This document shows positions 5,726 through 6,089 of a stretch of 6,089 bases of DNA, piece by piece; position 1 is the stretch's first letter, and the number at the start of each line of letters is the position of its first letter. The translations under genes and the position numbers were made by a program. The notes under the pieces are model-generated. The model was not told where the DNA came from, searched no databases, and was given only the letters and a program-made list of their open reading frames with translations. The stretch covers positions 1 to 6,089 of the forward strand of contig CAMXBB010000089.1 of NCBI GenBank assembly GCA_947179265.1. Reading direction: 5' to 3'. This stretch comes from an uncultured Bacillota bacterium. GTDB taxonomy: Bacteria > Bacillota_I > Bacilli_A > RF39 > UBA660.

Positions 5726-6027
5726 TATATATCAAAGTTGAAGATAATACCAAAAGATTTATAGATAAATGTTTAAAAAGAGATATCAACCTATATGACA
5801 TAAAAGATTATAAGGACTATCTAATAGTATTAGTCGATGAAAAGGATTTTGAAGATATTGTAAAAGCTAATTATTACTCAAAGATAACCATATTGAGTTA
5901 TACTGGAGGAAAGAAACTTCTAATCAATATTAAACGATATTCATTTGATCTTATAATGCTAGGAATCCTAATAATAGTTCTTTATATTATAAGTAATTTT
6001 GTAATATATGTTGATATATTACATTAG
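5722..6027 (+). CDS. yqfD: YqfD-like sporulation protein, N-terminal part ending at an in-frame TAG
   Basis: 101 residues before a TAG stop; YqfD proteins are normally near 400. Seen in sequence: an N-terminal cytoplasmic domain of YqfD type (IKVEDNTKRFIDKCLKRDIN, 4-23; then YDIKDYKDYLIVLVDEKDFE, 25-44; then ILSYTGGKKLLINIKR, 57-72), a transmembrane helix at about 75-95, and the start of the outer domain (SNFVIYVDILH). In intact homologues this leads straight into a long extracytoplasmic region. Here the frame is interrupted by TAG at 6025-6027 but reads on, openly and plausibly, to the window end. The start overlaps the yqfC stop (ATGA) with no strong ribosome-binding site of its own, so it depends on coupling. 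YqfD is a sigma-E-controlled membrane protein needed for sporulation in B. subtilis (SpoIV-like group). The gene may be a recent pseudogene, carry a sequence error, or be read through. Confidence 0.7.
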   Translation: MIYIKVEDNTKRFIDKCLKRDINLYDIKDYKDYLIVLVDEKDFEDIVKANYYSKITILSYTGGKKLLINIKRYSFDLIMLGILIIVLYIISNFVIYVDILH

Positions 6028-6089
6028 AATCAAATGTTAATAGAAAGAGTTAATGAACTATTAAAAGATAAAGATATCAAACCTTTTCA
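6028..6089 (+). pseudogene. yqfD: Continuation of yqfD beyond the TAG, cut by the window edge
   Basis: In the same frame as the N-terminal part, these bases encode NQMLIERVNELLKDKDIKPF, an amphipathic helix followed by a turn, as expected for the start of the YqfD outer domain (helix, then a (G/D)IK-type turn). No stop occurs in this frame before the end. An ATG at 6034 lacks a ribosome-binding site and would make a product without its membrane anchor, so an independent gene is unlikely. Confidence 0.5.

Noticed and set aside
6025..6027. Genetic code change with TAG as a sense codon
   Set aside because: lepA and rpsU both end in TAG at the expected family C-terminus; rpsU TAG is followed by TAA, and sense reading of the lepA TAG would translate its terminator.

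Overview
The window is AT-rich (about 30% G+C by eye) with strong GGAGGTGAT-type Shine-Dalgarno sites, sigma-A-like promoters and short U-tailed terminators. It uses the standard bacterial code: Trp is TGG, and TAA, TAG and TGA all serve as stops. Gene content and order point to a low-GC Bacillota of class Bacilli, probably an uncultured gut-type lineage (RF39/Erysipelotrichia-like). The lineage is inferred from style, not proven. All genes lie on the + strand.

Layout: lepA (22-1818), terminator, promoter, hemW (1934-3016), strong promoter, a secreted membrane-anchored protein with cadherin-like beta-sandwich repeats (3075-4640), terminator, strong promoter, rpsU (4768-4959), terminator, yqeY (5006-5443), terminator, then yqfC (5492-5725) overlapping the start of yqfD (5722 onward). 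YqfD is cut by an in-frame TAG at 6025-6027, and the same frame stays open and YqfD-like to the window edge.

This is a condensed form of the Bacillus subtilis order lepA-hemW-hrcA-grpE-dnaK-dnaJ-prmA-rsmE-mtaB-rpsU-yqeY-...-yqfC-yqfD-phoH. The heat-shock/methyltransferase block between hemW and rpsU is absent here, and the surface protein sits in its place. The genes normally between yqeY and yqfC are also absent. The core genes serve translation (EF4, S21, a GatB/YqeY-family protein) and heme trafficking (HemW). yqfC-yqfD belong to the sporulation-associated set controlled by sigma E in B. subtilis.

Most worth a second look: the amber codon in yqfD, the surface protein with a charged segment duplicated on both sides of its membrane helix, the four terminators whose stems all include the preceding stop codon, and a CCTCCTC element that could mask the rpsU ribosome-binding site only in read-through transcripts. 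I found no mobile element, CRISPR array, tRNA or rRNA.
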